DNA from: Bathynomus jamesi
Taxonomy: Eukaryota; Arthropoda; Malacostraca; Isopoda; Cirolanidae
Assembly (NCBI GenBank): GCA_023014485.1
Contig: JAJOZX010000195.1
Location: 1,258,001-1,322,000, forward strand
Reading direction: 5' to 3'
Length of the DNA: 64,000 nucleotides
In this document: piece after piece, positions 33,477 through 44,153 of the stretch
How positions within the stretch are numbered: the first letter of the stretch is position 1
Layout: each line of letters opens with the position of its first letter
The notes under the pieces: generated by a model
Told to the model about the DNA's origin: nothing
Database searches by the model: none
The model's input: only the letters and a program-made list of their open reading frames with translations
Position numbers and translations under genes: made by a program

Positions 33477-33695
33477 TTACATTACGCAGTATACACGGTT
33501 TAATATTATTTCACCGCTGAAGGTATAGGGAACTCTGTACTCTATATAAATGGCCTTCATATCGTTCAGTACTATTTTTGTGCCCACTTTACATCTGGCT
33601 GGCAAGTTATCTTTAAATGCGCCTAGAATACAATCAAAAGCACGCACAGAGGTCATCGTTAGCCACATCATTATTAAATACAAGTTTATAAACAC
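33477..33695 (-). CDS. Unknown small ORF near the Polinton B left end
   Basis: 72 residues starting MFINLYLIMMWLTMTSVRAF, a hydrophobic N-terminus that could be a signal or membrane segment, then a polar tail. Stops lie just upstream, so it may be the remnant of a longer gene. No family recognised. Confidence 0.25.
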   Translation of the reverse strand: MFINLYLIMMWLTMTSVRAFDCILGAFKDNLPARCKVGTKIVLNDMKAIYIEYRVPYTFSGEIILNRVYCVM

Positions 33696-33868
33696 GCCTT
33701 TCCAATCGAGGGTTTATTTCTACGACCCGAGCTTTTCAATCGTGAACTCTTCTTCACACTGCATAGCGGCAGTTGAAATAATCTTCTAAATCGTTACGAC
33801 AGCTGCTCATTATATAAAGAAATAGTTCTTCAGGGTGAACGGTGTAGGTGAGCTCAGTCCTGTACCGC

Positions 33869-35404
33869 TCAAGTGCTTTTATACCAAAGTTCATGATACT
33901 TCAAAGAGTCTAAACTTTTTAAATAAGCATCCAGCTCTAGACCATTCTCACCTTGTTCGGTCCTACACTCGGTAAACCCATCGAGCATAGCGGTGTATGC
34001 GTATTCAAGAGCCGTATCAAAATAAAGCATATCCGTAATACGCGCGTCTAATATAGGCTTCAGCTTGCGGAAACCGACGATTTCAAACATTCTGTCGGGG
34101 ATGAATCGGTTTCGCGTAGGGACAAGAGCGTTATTATCAGAAGCATTCTTCCACATCAGTCGTATATCAATGCATGGCTGATCGTTATTTATACACAACG
34201 TACAAACAATGGCGTATGAGGGGGTATCACTAATCTGCTTTCTTCTTGTACCTACACCTTCAGGAATTTTATAACAATCCTCACTCCACTTCTCAACTAC
34301 CACGAAGATTCTATTCATCTCCTCAACACTTAAATAAATAACATTCCGTTTGTTGTTTGTCTACAAATCGTTTCCAGTACATAGTTAATGGCACCGGTTT
34401 CACGCCTGAACACGCGCAATGACTTGGTCACGGACACATCATACACGGCATTGAGAATGCTTCTCAAAGGAAGTTCCATCGTATTGGACGAGCGCACGTC
34501 CACTTGGTTCAAGCTCTGAGATGACTATGAGCAACAAGCGCGCGGATCGGCTCGACGGGAGGAGTGAGTCACACCATAAGCTGATGAGACATGTACGGCG
34601 TTGGTCCAACGTGAATACTTGTATCCCATTATACTGGGTAGGTGTTTTGAGAAATTTTCCGATACATGAAGCAATACCGGTTTTAATGTTTTATCACTCC
34701 TACTCCCCAGAATACGCACCAGACATTTTTGCTTAGGGGGATTTTCAAGAACTAAACACATTTTATCCACACTCCGGCGGACTATTTGAGAGAAACATAT
34801 GACCATATTTTTCATTTTTGCTTAGCATACGATACTCATCTCTAAATTCTGTTAAATACTCACGCAGACCTTTAGCCACAACCTCACTACAAACCTCGTC
34901 ATGATATATATTAATGTAGTGGTAAAAATACTTAAGATTCTCCATGATGACAAGAGTTACATTCTCAGTCGCAGGGTACGAGTACTCGATATGATGCAAC
35001 ATGGCATAATATCGCTTGTCGCACCACTCATCAACAAGACTCACTAACCATGTCCGTTGCTTCTCTTCTGCACGTGTTGTTTCTTCTACTTCACGGTATA
35101 TGTAAGCTTTTATAAAATTCAGTCCTACAACATAGTTCAATACATCACTTGTACCACGAAATCCTGCAATGCTTCCTCCAGAATAGCCATACAGTATTTG
35201 TACCTCTTGTTCCTTCGCACGATCCAATGTAACCTTAAAAGTATCAAAGGAGGGTGGAATAGGGAGCCATTCAGTAACCTTATCTTCACACTTTGCCGAA
35301 TACCACTTCATAAACGTCGAACACTCAATATTAAAGGTAGCTATTACTATTTTTCGTCTACGTGGGGAAATGCATGTCTGAGACCCAGGGCTTGCAGCGG
35401 TCAA
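33869..35404 (-). pseudogene. Unknown Polinton-carried gene(s) downstream of polymerase
   Basis: Four abutting minus-strand frames: 35404-34763, 34815-34525, 34512-34330 and 34318-33869. The first two overlap in different frames across about 34790. The second and third are in one frame separated by a stop near 34526. This suggests one decayed gene of roughly 500 residues, or two genes. Visible features: a basic start (SPRRRKIVIATFNIE), a Tyr/Glu-rich middle (YFYHYINIYHDEV) and no catalytic motif I know. It follows the polymerase on the same strand. I recognise no family; copy A lacks it. Confidence 0.45.
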
Positions 35405-35496
35405 CTGAACACGCAGGGAAGAGATATGCCCAGGTAGTAGCAGGAGTCACGTGACCGATCATACAGGTGGGCAGAGCTTAGAACTTTCGCCTGTAC

Positions 35497-35626
35497 ATAC
35501 GCACACACACACAAACACACACACAAAATAGAAAGTGAAACGCTAATTGAAACACGATTTATTTAATAAACGAAATATTCAAGGTTTGTATATATACACA
35601 CACACACATATATATATATATATTTT
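35497..35626. repeat. (CA)n and (TA)n microsatellites
   Basis: Two (CA)n runs at about 35501-35526 and 35598-35609 and a (TA)n run at 35609-35623 in the 230-bp gap between the unknown cluster and the polymerase 3' end. No gene in the gap. Confidence 0.9.
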
Positions 35627-35670
35627 ACAAATACGTGTCATAAATAAACATATCGTTAACAGTAGACATA

Positions 35671-38600
35671 TCAAAGATTATGGTATCCAAAGGGTACGGT
35701 ATCATAGGTACCAGGCACTTGGTAACGTTTCCTATAGGTGTTACGGCACACCTTCGTACCCCTAAGTTCCTTCACGCCCCCTAGCTTCTGCGCCCGAAAA
35801 TTGTGGGTCCCCACAATCAGTTGGGGTGGATGGTTGTCCTCATCTTCCAAGCACACTAGATCCTTCAACGAATCAAAGTTAAAGACCCGCCGATTCGCAT
35901 GGTTGAGTGTGATACCCTTAGCCTTCACGATATATTTCATATCCTCCCCCACCCTCACCCGTACCCCTTAAGTTTTTGGCCCCGTTGAGACGAAAGAGTC
36001 GGCGCATGCGATCTCTCCATACTCATCCTTGATCTCATCAGTCAACTCTCCGAGGAATTCACCAATAGGAGGCATGTATTCACCCTCTCTCGCTGTGAAT
36101 ATCACACTATCTGTATCGGCGTAGAAAACCCTCCACCCAAGAGAATGCAATAGGCCCCAAATTTTGATGCGTGCTTAGGCCGTTGTGAAGCTGGCTACAT
36201 GTATGTTTGTAACCCGTGAGGTATCGGTATCTGTGGCCAATTCGGTATTGTTGTACTTTATTATGTAAGTATTACCTACATTCACGATCTCCATAACCTC
36301 TTTATCGGGAGCGTTGGCATAATCCCAGACTTCACTATAACTTTGTGCCAAATGAACGTTCCCTTTGCCAATATTCTGTACAAATTTTCCCCAAAGACTG
36401 TTTAGACACAACTTTGCATTAAAGCGTTTGCCTGGGTTCTTTACAATTTGGGAACGGTCAAGCTGTATACCTTCACGGTTACGATAACGTTGAATATAAG
36501 CCGATTTTTCATCTTCGGTATCAACTCCTCGCGGATACACTGATGCTTCTACCTTATCCTTCAAAAAAGCGTTTATATATGGCGTGAAAAGGTTGGGTAG
36601 CTTCTGAAACCTCCACACCTCATGCATCTTCAATATTCTGTAGCCATGGCGTACATCTAGATCCAGCTCTGCGCTTGTATATACACCTCTGATCTTACGC
36701 TGGTTGGTTGTATGATTACATTCCCCATTGTTCTCCTCTGCGCACTTCACGTACAGGGGAAACAAGAGTTTGTGATCGATAAGGACGAGTAAGATCGGCA
36801 TCCATAAATCGCGTGGGGGTAGCACATCTACGTTCAAATTGGCTACCCGTTCAAATTTGTTGAGAACACCTCGATGGTGGGCAGGTCAGGTCCCACAAGT
36901 TTTTCAGGTGCACCTACAGGGTATGGATTGTTCTTCATCACGGGGGGATATAAACAACAGAAGTCGTAGTAATGGAGTTTCACATCCTCCGTTGGCGGAA
37001 AGTATAGCTTGAAGGGATTTGTACCCCGTCCGAACAAGCTATCACCGCAGTTGAGAGGATCCAGCACCATTGAACTCACTTTGTGAGTGAACGGGGAACC
37101 TATAAGTTGATCGCGGGTGCAGGTCCACGCAAGACTGTCGGCAGATCTACCGCGGATATCTCCTACGATTCCACTCAGGATAGGGGCATCCGTACCACCA
37201 GCAACCGTTAAAGGAGTACACAGTCTTCTCACCAGTGGCACGGTTTTCACTTAGACAATCAACCCAAAAAACACGACCATTAACCTTAATGGGTACTTCC
37301 CCCGTGTTGCGGGCTTGCTTTATGTATACACCTGTCTGCTGATGTATGTGTATGAGCCAGTAAATAGCCTTGTGCTCATAACTGCGGGGATTGTTTCTGT
37401 GAATAACGGCTAAGGTGACTTTAGGCATGAAGTTATTCTTGAACACCGTAAAACATAATGACGCAATCGTGGTTGCGACTTGCAACGGATCGCATTTGAA
37501 ACGGCCTATGTACATCCTTCTAAAGGCCTGGAAACATACTCTAAGCACGCGCACATCATTCACGCAATAACACTCACATTCATCAGCTATATTATAAGAA
37601 TTAGATTCATTAAAACTGTTGTAGTATCGGTCAAAATCTTCACGTTTATCTGACATACATTTATAGTTAAAGTAATGTTTGGGTGGAGGTAGGCCTACGT
37701 AATTTAAAGTTTCGCTCGTGAGGAATGTGTAAGGGAAATATCCTTTTGAAACTTCAGCGAGTACGCCCATCACCTTGGATAGCTTTGCTAATTTACAAGG
37801 TGTGAATAATAAAGTGACTTTAAACTGTGCATTACCTCTTATTTGCATCTGTATTAGTTTGTTGCCTCTTTTCAAGGAATCACCTGTAAATATCTCAGAG
37901 GACTCGTGCTCAAGCAACTCTTTATAAAGGAACTGTGTGTCAAATTTTGCCCCGACATGGGCAAGAATATACACAGTTGTTTTTTTAAACTTGTCCGCTA
38001 ACCTGACAATATAGGACACAAAGAGTTTCACAGGGCTATCGTGGGCATCGTTTTAAAAACGTTTGTCCGTTTACCACATTGTGACATCATCACACTCGAT
38101 CTCCATACACTCATCACAGATAGTCTGGCTTACAAGTAAATGTGGAATAACCTCTTTGGTTTCAGCGTTCGTGTATGTTTCTATATCGTAGTACACAGTT
38201 ATACAAGGGCTATTTTTAGGCTTAGCGTCTTTCATATAACATACATGCTTTACTCCAACCGCCTTATATTTCTCATGGCATGTAGAACAGTGAATTTCAT
38301 CACATTTATGTGAAATTCCCCAATTATCCATCATGTGAAACATACCACATTCACAGATTCTCATTTTCCTGCACGTGCCAATTGATTTATGGAGCTCAAA
38401 ACAGTTATTATTGAAAAATGTGCGTCTACACACATCACAATCCCTCTTCTCAGCTTCAACTACACGGCTTTCACATTTGGAGCTTTTACACTGCTCACAT
38501 ACCATGTGGCAATCTTTACAATGTTTCACTATATCATCCGCAAACTCGATACACCCCTTACACAAATCATGATGTCCATATTTTCGACTTTTATTATAAC

Positions 38601-39362
38601 TCGCGTAAAGGTCCCTTATATTACGGATGGAGAGATACGTTGTCCCTGACAGCCCTAAAATAAATAGGAGTCTTGTACGATCTCTAACACAGCTTTTAAA
38701 AACATACACAGTCCTACGACTATCATCCATTCCAATTACAACTATACGAACATTCATTTCCTGTTCTACCCTTCTCAGCTCCTCAGGGCCCATATTACAG
38801 TCAAACTCAAGTTTACAGTCTACAGCTAGTTTACGGGCACGCTCCACTACTGTAGGCAACCAAATTTTTTGGGTCCGTGTATTTAGTACAGTAAACATAC
38901 GAGTTAAGAATACTGCTATAAAGCCGCAACCACGATCGACGTTTATATGCCGTCTATAAATAGCCAGAGAATTCACGTTAAGAGTAAAAGGTGTGGCACT
39001 ATGACCCGCAACACGGAATACACTGTCAATATTTACCGTGAAGTTGTCCATATTGAAGGCTATACTACTTTGAGAGGCCTGCATCATACGGCCTAATATA
39101 TACTCTGTATCTTCAGCTGCCAATCGTCTGAATGGTATTACTACCCAAAAATCATCCACATCTCCGTCATCTGACCCGAACCGAAGGACAGCCTCGTCCT
39201 GACTTCACGTTCGTCGCGGTTCTGAAGGGCAAACTCTACAATACGTTCAACTATGCGCCGTAGTCCGTGTTCAACACCATTGCTATACATGGATCTAGAA
39301 TCAACCCTGAATCTATACCGATTTCTAGTCAAGGCTGGGGTGGGGGTAGCGGTGCGCACCAA
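35671..39362 (-). pseudogene. polB: Protein-primed type B DNA polymerase, copy B, multiply broken
   Basis: Segments, 5' to 3': 39362-39141 (SMYSNGVEHGLRRIVE, start of the family's N-terminal region) and 39159-38071, with a Cys/His-rich zinc-binding-like block (CKDCHMVCEQC; CDVCRRTFFNNNCFELH) ending in exonuclease motif YYDIETY. Then 38031-37147 (AHVGAKFDTQF, exo II, with Val where Asn is usual; YCVNDVRVL, exo III; FNGCWWYGCP). Next 37250-36843 (HYYDFCCLYPP, polymerase motif A), 36837-36175 (LCLNSLWGKF, motif B), 36150-35968 (FYADTDSV, motif C) and 35958-35671 (thumb side). Frame changes or stops separate each pair; the stops near 36172 and 35968 are in frame. Protein-primed replication of the element was its role. 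Confidence 0.9.
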
Positions 39363-39441
39363 CTCGAATGTTATACCATTCTCTACAGAACGAGAAGCTG
39401 CTGTGGCTGTGGAGGATGTACCCGGAATTGAACAGGAATAA

Positions 39442-39816
39442 GGGTATATTTGAGGAAGGTACTATTGTGGGGGTTGTGTCGTAAGACTTAGAAGGTTGGG
39501 GCTCTATTACTGGTGGTCTAACAACCGGCGCAATCCTGGCACGCTTTATACCTGACGTGGAGGGCTCTTCATCATGCCTCCGCTTTGAATTGTCGCGTGC
39601 TACAGGTATCGTTGGTGTGGACTCGGTGGGGATGGATCTGTGATCACAACTACACTGTCGTCGGGGTCATCTGTAATATCGATGATGGGTGCTGTACCTC
39701 ATCGTCATTCACGGTTCTGTGGGAGAAGAGAAAGCAAGACTGTAGAATATAAGGTCATCACTTAAATATTTATTATATTTTGTAAATGACCCACTTAGGA
39801 GTGTGACGTGTTAGAA
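39442..39816. promoter_or_regulatory. Divergent intergenic region between polymerase and ATPase
   Basis: About 370 bp separates the minus-strand polymerase start from the ATPase ATG at 39817. It should hold both promoters. I see an AT-rich block (AAATATTTATTATATTTTG, 39762-39780) but no clean TATA box that I would assign. An N-terminal extension of the polymerase into this region is possible. Confidence 0.35.
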
Positions 39817-40400
39817 ATGGATTCTGTAGAAAAATTCAGGTTCACGAGCCCATCCACATGTATTATATCTGGCCCTACAGGATGTGGTAAAACTGTGTTT
39901 ATGCTTAAAATCATTAAAGAAAAGGGGAGGATGTTCTCAAAATTTGTGCATAAAGTTATATGGTGCTATTCGACGTATCAATCAGTGTTCAACGAGTACC
40001 AAGATGATATTTTGTTCCACAAAGGTGTATATGACGTTAATTCGTTAAAGGGAAATGAACATACAGTCATTGTAATTGACGATCTCATGTTGGAGATGGA
40101 TAAAACGTTTGCCGAGACATTTACAGTATTCTCCCACCATCTTAACATAAGCGTGTTCTTCATCAATCAGAATCTATTTTTCAAAAATAGATACATGCGC
40201 GATGTGTCGTTAAATACACAATATCTAGTCTTATTCGCGCAACGTAGAGATGTATCACAAATTGGGGTATTAAGCCAATCAAATGTTCCCGAATCAGCGT
40301 AAGGAGTTTTTGGAAGTTTATAAAGAAGCTACAAGCAGCGTTACGGATATTTGCTTTGCGACCTTCATCCGCGAAACACGTTTAGGGTGCTTCTAAGAAC
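39817..40400 (+). pseudogene. FtsK/HerA-like genome-packaging ATPase, copy B
   Basis: ATG at 39817 (MDSVEKFRFTSPSTCIISG) is preferred to the in-frame GTG at 39808. Walker A GPTGCGKT is at 39871-39894 and Walker B-like VIVIDDLM at about 40066-40089. Downstream HHLNISVFFINQNLFFKNRY fits the sensor region of packaging ATPases of Polintons and related viruses, which pump DNA into the capsid. The frame ends at 40302; recognisable C-terminal sequence (MFPNQRKEFLEVYKEATSS) continues in another frame from about 40287, so a frameshift lies near 40285. Confidence 0.88.
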
Positions 40401-40442
40401 GAATATATTTCCAAACGAGCCTGAAACGGTGTATATTCCAGA

Positions 40443-40760
40443 ATGACAAAAGGCTAAAGAAATACCATGAATTAATAAAAATCTATCATCGACTGCCCCG
40501 GGCAATGCAGCAGATGTTTGCTAAAAATATCGACTCCGACTTTTTAAAATGCATCTGTGAAATCTGTCTTAACGTTATAAATTGCAATGTATCAATGAAA
40601 CCCCTCAGAAGGCTCGCCTACGCCGTTACAAGAACATAATACGTGCACTCGCTCGTAAAAGTCAAACTGTGGGAAGAAAAAACGAATTATTGTACAAAGA
40701 GGAGGGTCATTCCTCATCTTATTTTCAGTTTTGGGTCCTTTACTGACTAGATTAATATAA
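40443..40760 (+). pseudogene. Small conserved Polinton protein with QRGGSFL tail
   Basis: Sequence resembling KYHELIKIYHRLPRAMQQ and SDFLKCICEICLNVINCNV, then an Arg-rich segment (RRYKNIIRALARKS) and a glycine-hydrophobic tail (RIIVQRGGSFLILF). From memory, this arrangement is common in a roughly 100-residue Polinton ORF proposed to be a core or membrane-active virion protein. At least two frame changes, near 40610-40630 and 40675. The final stop overlaps the next gene's start (TAATG at 40758-40762), implying tight packing. Confidence 0.6.
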
Positions 40761-41460
40761 TGAAGAAAGTGGTAGTGATTCCACACGAGGTGTATGCTTC
40801 ACTGCAAAGTTCAAAGAATCCAGACACGGTTCTAACCCCGTAAAAGCAGGCTTAAAAGAATGGAAAGCGAATTGTTAGCCCTATTAAACAGTGAAAAAAC
40901 ACCTGATGAGAAAAGAATCTTATACCAAGAAGCTCTGCAGAAATTTCTTCACGAGTACGAAAATTATAAGAATCCGACAGAGATTCCCGTGGTTATTAGG
41001 CACAGCACGGGAACGATGGACATGGTGACATAGGCCTGTGTCCGACGATAGAGCTGACCAACCAAAGATTAAGGGTGGCCACACAACATATCGAGCATGT
41101 ATTAAAAAGCACCCCCCACATACATTGAGGAATAAAGGTTTAAGTCTTTATAATCTATTGAATGAGGACCAACATCAATGGACCGATACAGGTGAGATCA
41201 TTGTGGAAGGAGCAAAGGTACAGGGATCGAATATCGTAGACATCGTCCATGATCTGGTGAGAAAGTGGGATAGGCCCTCACCATCAGGATGGAAGCATAT
41301 TAAAGCAAGTACAACAAATAAATGCCCCAAAACAATGATAGGAAATCTGAACAGGTTAAAAGACTTGGAACATCGCACGTGACACAATTGAAACGCCATC
41401 ACCCCCGGCGGTAACACCTCTGAAGAGGAGAAAGAAGAGGTTAAACAACGTCAACCCTAC
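40760..41460 (+). pseudogene. Conserved Polinton protein (VDIVHDL type), function unknown
   Basis: The start gives MKKVVVIPHEVYASLQSS, followed by stops. The next stretch in another frame reads KRILYQEALQKFLHEYENYK, and the last part (41038-41381) has NKGLSLYNLLNEDQHQW, IIVEGAKVQGSNIVDIVHDL and SGWKHIKAS. From memory, this pattern (short N-terminal motif, Gln/Glu-rich middle, GSNIVD and GW motifs) recurs next to the integrase in many animal Polintons. A basic tail, LKRRKKRLNN, follows near 41440. At least two breaks. Virion or DNA-binding roles are speculation. Confidence 0.6.
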
Positions 41461-41483
41461 CCACGTGCCTCTAAAATACGCAA

Positions 41484-42552
41484 ATGGCTAACATATTAAG
41501 AAGACGCTATTATGATATTTCTAGCCCAGCCTCCTACGGAGGCGTAGATAGACTGTACAGAAGTGTTTACAATGCGGAGTAGGGAAAAAAGATGTTGAGA
41601 GTTTTTGCGGGAGCAGGACGCTTATACACTTCATAAGCCTGTGAAAAAAGGTTTAAAACAGCCAAGACAACAGCTGCTTCGATTGACTCTATTTGGCAAG
41701 CAGATTTAACAGACATGCAAAGATATTCAGTGTATAACGATGGTTACCGCTACATCCTATTCATAATAGATGTATTCTCTAGATATCTGTGGCTAATTCC
41801 TCTGAAAAATAAATCGCCTGAAACAGTTGCTAAAGCCACCAAAACGTTGATGTTGAAAGAAAACAGGGTTCCTGGCTATTTTTGTACGGATATGGGGAAA
41901 GAATTTATAGGCCGAGCTTTTCAGAACATGTTGACAGAATTTAATATCAGCTACTACACTACCAATTCTATACATAAGGCATCTTTAGCTGAAAGAGTTC
42001 AACGTATCATAAAGGAACGCATGCATCGCTATTTTACACATTAAAACACACAGATTTCTAGACATTCTGGAATCATTGGCCTCATCCTACAACCGCTCAC
42101 AACATCGCACGATTGGGACGACACCTAACGAGATTTTAGAAAAAGGTGCGCGCACAGAGCCTGATGTGAGAAGAGATGGAGCACCGCCACCACACTCTAC
42201 ACATTTCAAGATCAATGATTATGTAAGGCTATTACGTTCGGGAAATAAATTCGCGAAGGGAATTGAGCAAGGATGGACACGTGAGATTTTTGAAGTTAGT
42301 GCTATGAGACCTAAAGGCGAGAAAATGATGTATTACGTTAAAGATTTGAATGAGGAAGAAATCGCAGGAGGCTTTTACCGCGAGGAGTTGCAGAAAGTGA
42401 CATTTAATTTAGGAAAAAATGTGTTTAAAATTGAGGAAATTTTAGGAAGTAAAGGTTCAGGAAAGAGAAAAATGTACCTGGTGAAATGGCTAGGATACCC
42501 AGATAGCTTCAACACCTATATAAAAGCTGATGCAATAATGAAGCTTAAATAG
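41484..42552 (+). pseudogene. Retroviral-type (DDE) integrase with chromo-like domain, copy B
   Basis: The start gives MANILRRRYYDISSPASYGG, the usual Polinton integrase N-terminus, with stops soon after. The core has WQADLTDMQR (first Asp, near 41690), FCTDMGKEFIG (second Asp, near 41890) and ASLAERVQRII (Glu, near 41990). The C-terminal frame (42076-42552) has NDYVRLLRSGNKFAKG and ends in a chromo-like motif, MYLVKWLGYPDSFNTYI. It would insert the element, making 6-bp duplications. Frame breaks near 41570-41700 and 42044. The stop lies 8 bp before the minor capsid ATG. Confidence 0.88.
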
Positions 42553-42560
42553 TATGCAAC

Positions 42561-43393
42561 ATGGCGCCTAACCATTTCTACGTCACACTCTTCTCCTCCT
42601 CGTCCCTCTCTGTACACCCTAACAACACACTAGCCAACTTTGTAACAGAACTCCACGGACCCATTGAATTGGGTCGTGATACGTATGATGTGGGTATATG
42701 CGAAATTCAGTTGAATACCCTTTTTATAAGTATTGATTATAAAGAACCCGTTTTTACGAATCTTAGAGACTGTAATGAGTGTGAAAAAGCCGGGGTAACT
42801 CGGGATGAAACCATGCGTACCGCCCTGACTGGGGATGCACGGTATTACAGTACAGAAGTAATACTAAGCCTGGGTCACTATGGTGCGGTCGAGGATATTG
42901 TGAAAGACATAAACGTAAGTTTCAAAAGCTCAAATCTTACGGCGATTTAGTATACGAAATTGTAAACAATGATCCCCATGCATGTACTCTGGCCCTAAAA
43001 TCGCAGGCTAACCGAAATATTAAAGACCAAAGAGTGTTCAAAATTACGACCGATGGACGATATCGATCAGTCATCCAAAGAGATACATTTCACGAGGCAC
43101 AACACGACTTGTCTAGCCTAATGTATCAGTTGAAATTGGAGAAAATGGTTGACGGCTATAAACCCCCAGACATGTGCTATATTGACAGCAATATAGTACA
43201 GCACCAGTTTGTTGGGGATACCCAAGCACGCCTGCTGCGCATAACGCACATCCCCAACCATAAAGGAAGGAGTTTGAGTATTACATATGACAGGCCCCAT
43301 TATGTGAATGTCGCAGCTAATCTAATAACCAATATCTCAAAATATATAAAAACGATTGAGGAAAAAATTTCCCATTCGGTAACGGGAGCTTAA
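42561..43393 (+). pseudogene. Minor capsid (penton-like) protein, copy B
   Basis: MAPNHFYVTLFSSSSLSVHP through to SLGHYGAVEDIVKDINVSFK in the first frame (to 42950), then FKITTDGRYRSVIQRDTFHE and SITYDRPHYVNVAANLITN in the second (43034-43393). A frameshift lies near 42930. Same family and position as copy A 20493-21310; the Polinton minor capsid is thought to form pentameric vertices. Confidence 0.8.
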
Positions 43394-43427
43394 GAGTGAA
43401 GTTGCACTTTCGACGCATTCCGTTATA

Positions 43428-43827
43428 ATGAACAGAAAGCCTTTCACAGTCTATCAAGGTATGAGATACCAGAGTGGTAGTGGACTTGGATCCATTTTTT
43501 TTCAACCATACTACGTACGGCTGTCGCCTTGCTGAAGAGGGGTGCCAGATACCTCGGGAGGAAAGCCTTACAATCAGGTCTTAACACGGCAGAAGACATA
43601 CTGGCTGGGGCTAAACCTAAAGAAGCTCTAAAAGGACACTTAAAACGTACACGGGACGGAATCGTCAAAGATGCATAGAGAAAAATGCGTGGTGGTAGGA
43701 AGAAGAAGAGCGTTGTCCGGAAGAAGGGATTACCACCACGTGGCATTAAACGTAAAAGGATATCAAAAAAGAAGTGTTCTAAGCGAATGAAACCTATGGT
43801 TTACCATTTTTTTAATGATATAAGCTA
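43428..43827 (+). pseudogene. pVI/pX-like basic protein, copy B
   Basis: MNRKPFTVYQGMRYQSGSGL opens it, then the frame is lost in a T-run near 43500. The amphipathic and basic segments of the copy A protein are recognisable (LKRGARYLGRKALQSGLN; GLPPRGIKRKRISKKK), with a further in-frame stop near 43677. Compare the intact frame at 20107-20493. Confidence 0.7.
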
Positions 43828-44153
43828 AGGACATTGATCTCATGAATCATAGTTTGTTTACTACTTGTCGCGAGAGGAGGCACTATTTCTAACTCGTCAT
43901 GGCACGCTTCATCCATCCGTGTAGTTCACAATGTTGTGAATCGGAGCTGTCCTTCTTTGACATGCCTCCAACTCAAGTTTCTATTGAACACAGCGACTTT
44001 ATTACAATTAACCCTTTAAACACAATTACTTCCCCCAGTGCCCCTATAGAATTCGTGGTACCCAGCTCAGGCCCTTACTTTTTTGACCCAAGCAATGTGC
44101 ACATGTACGCTAAACTACGTATAGCCCATTCTGATGCAACGGACTGTGATGAC

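Noticed and set aside
38375..38959. Plus-strand genes opposite the polymerase
   Set aside because: They are antisense shadows of the Cys-rich polymerase segment, which has strong family motifs on the minus strand.
39808..39816. GTG start for the packaging ATPase
   Set aside because: A eukaryotic nuclear element should use ATG; the ATG nine bases downstream fits the family N-terminus.
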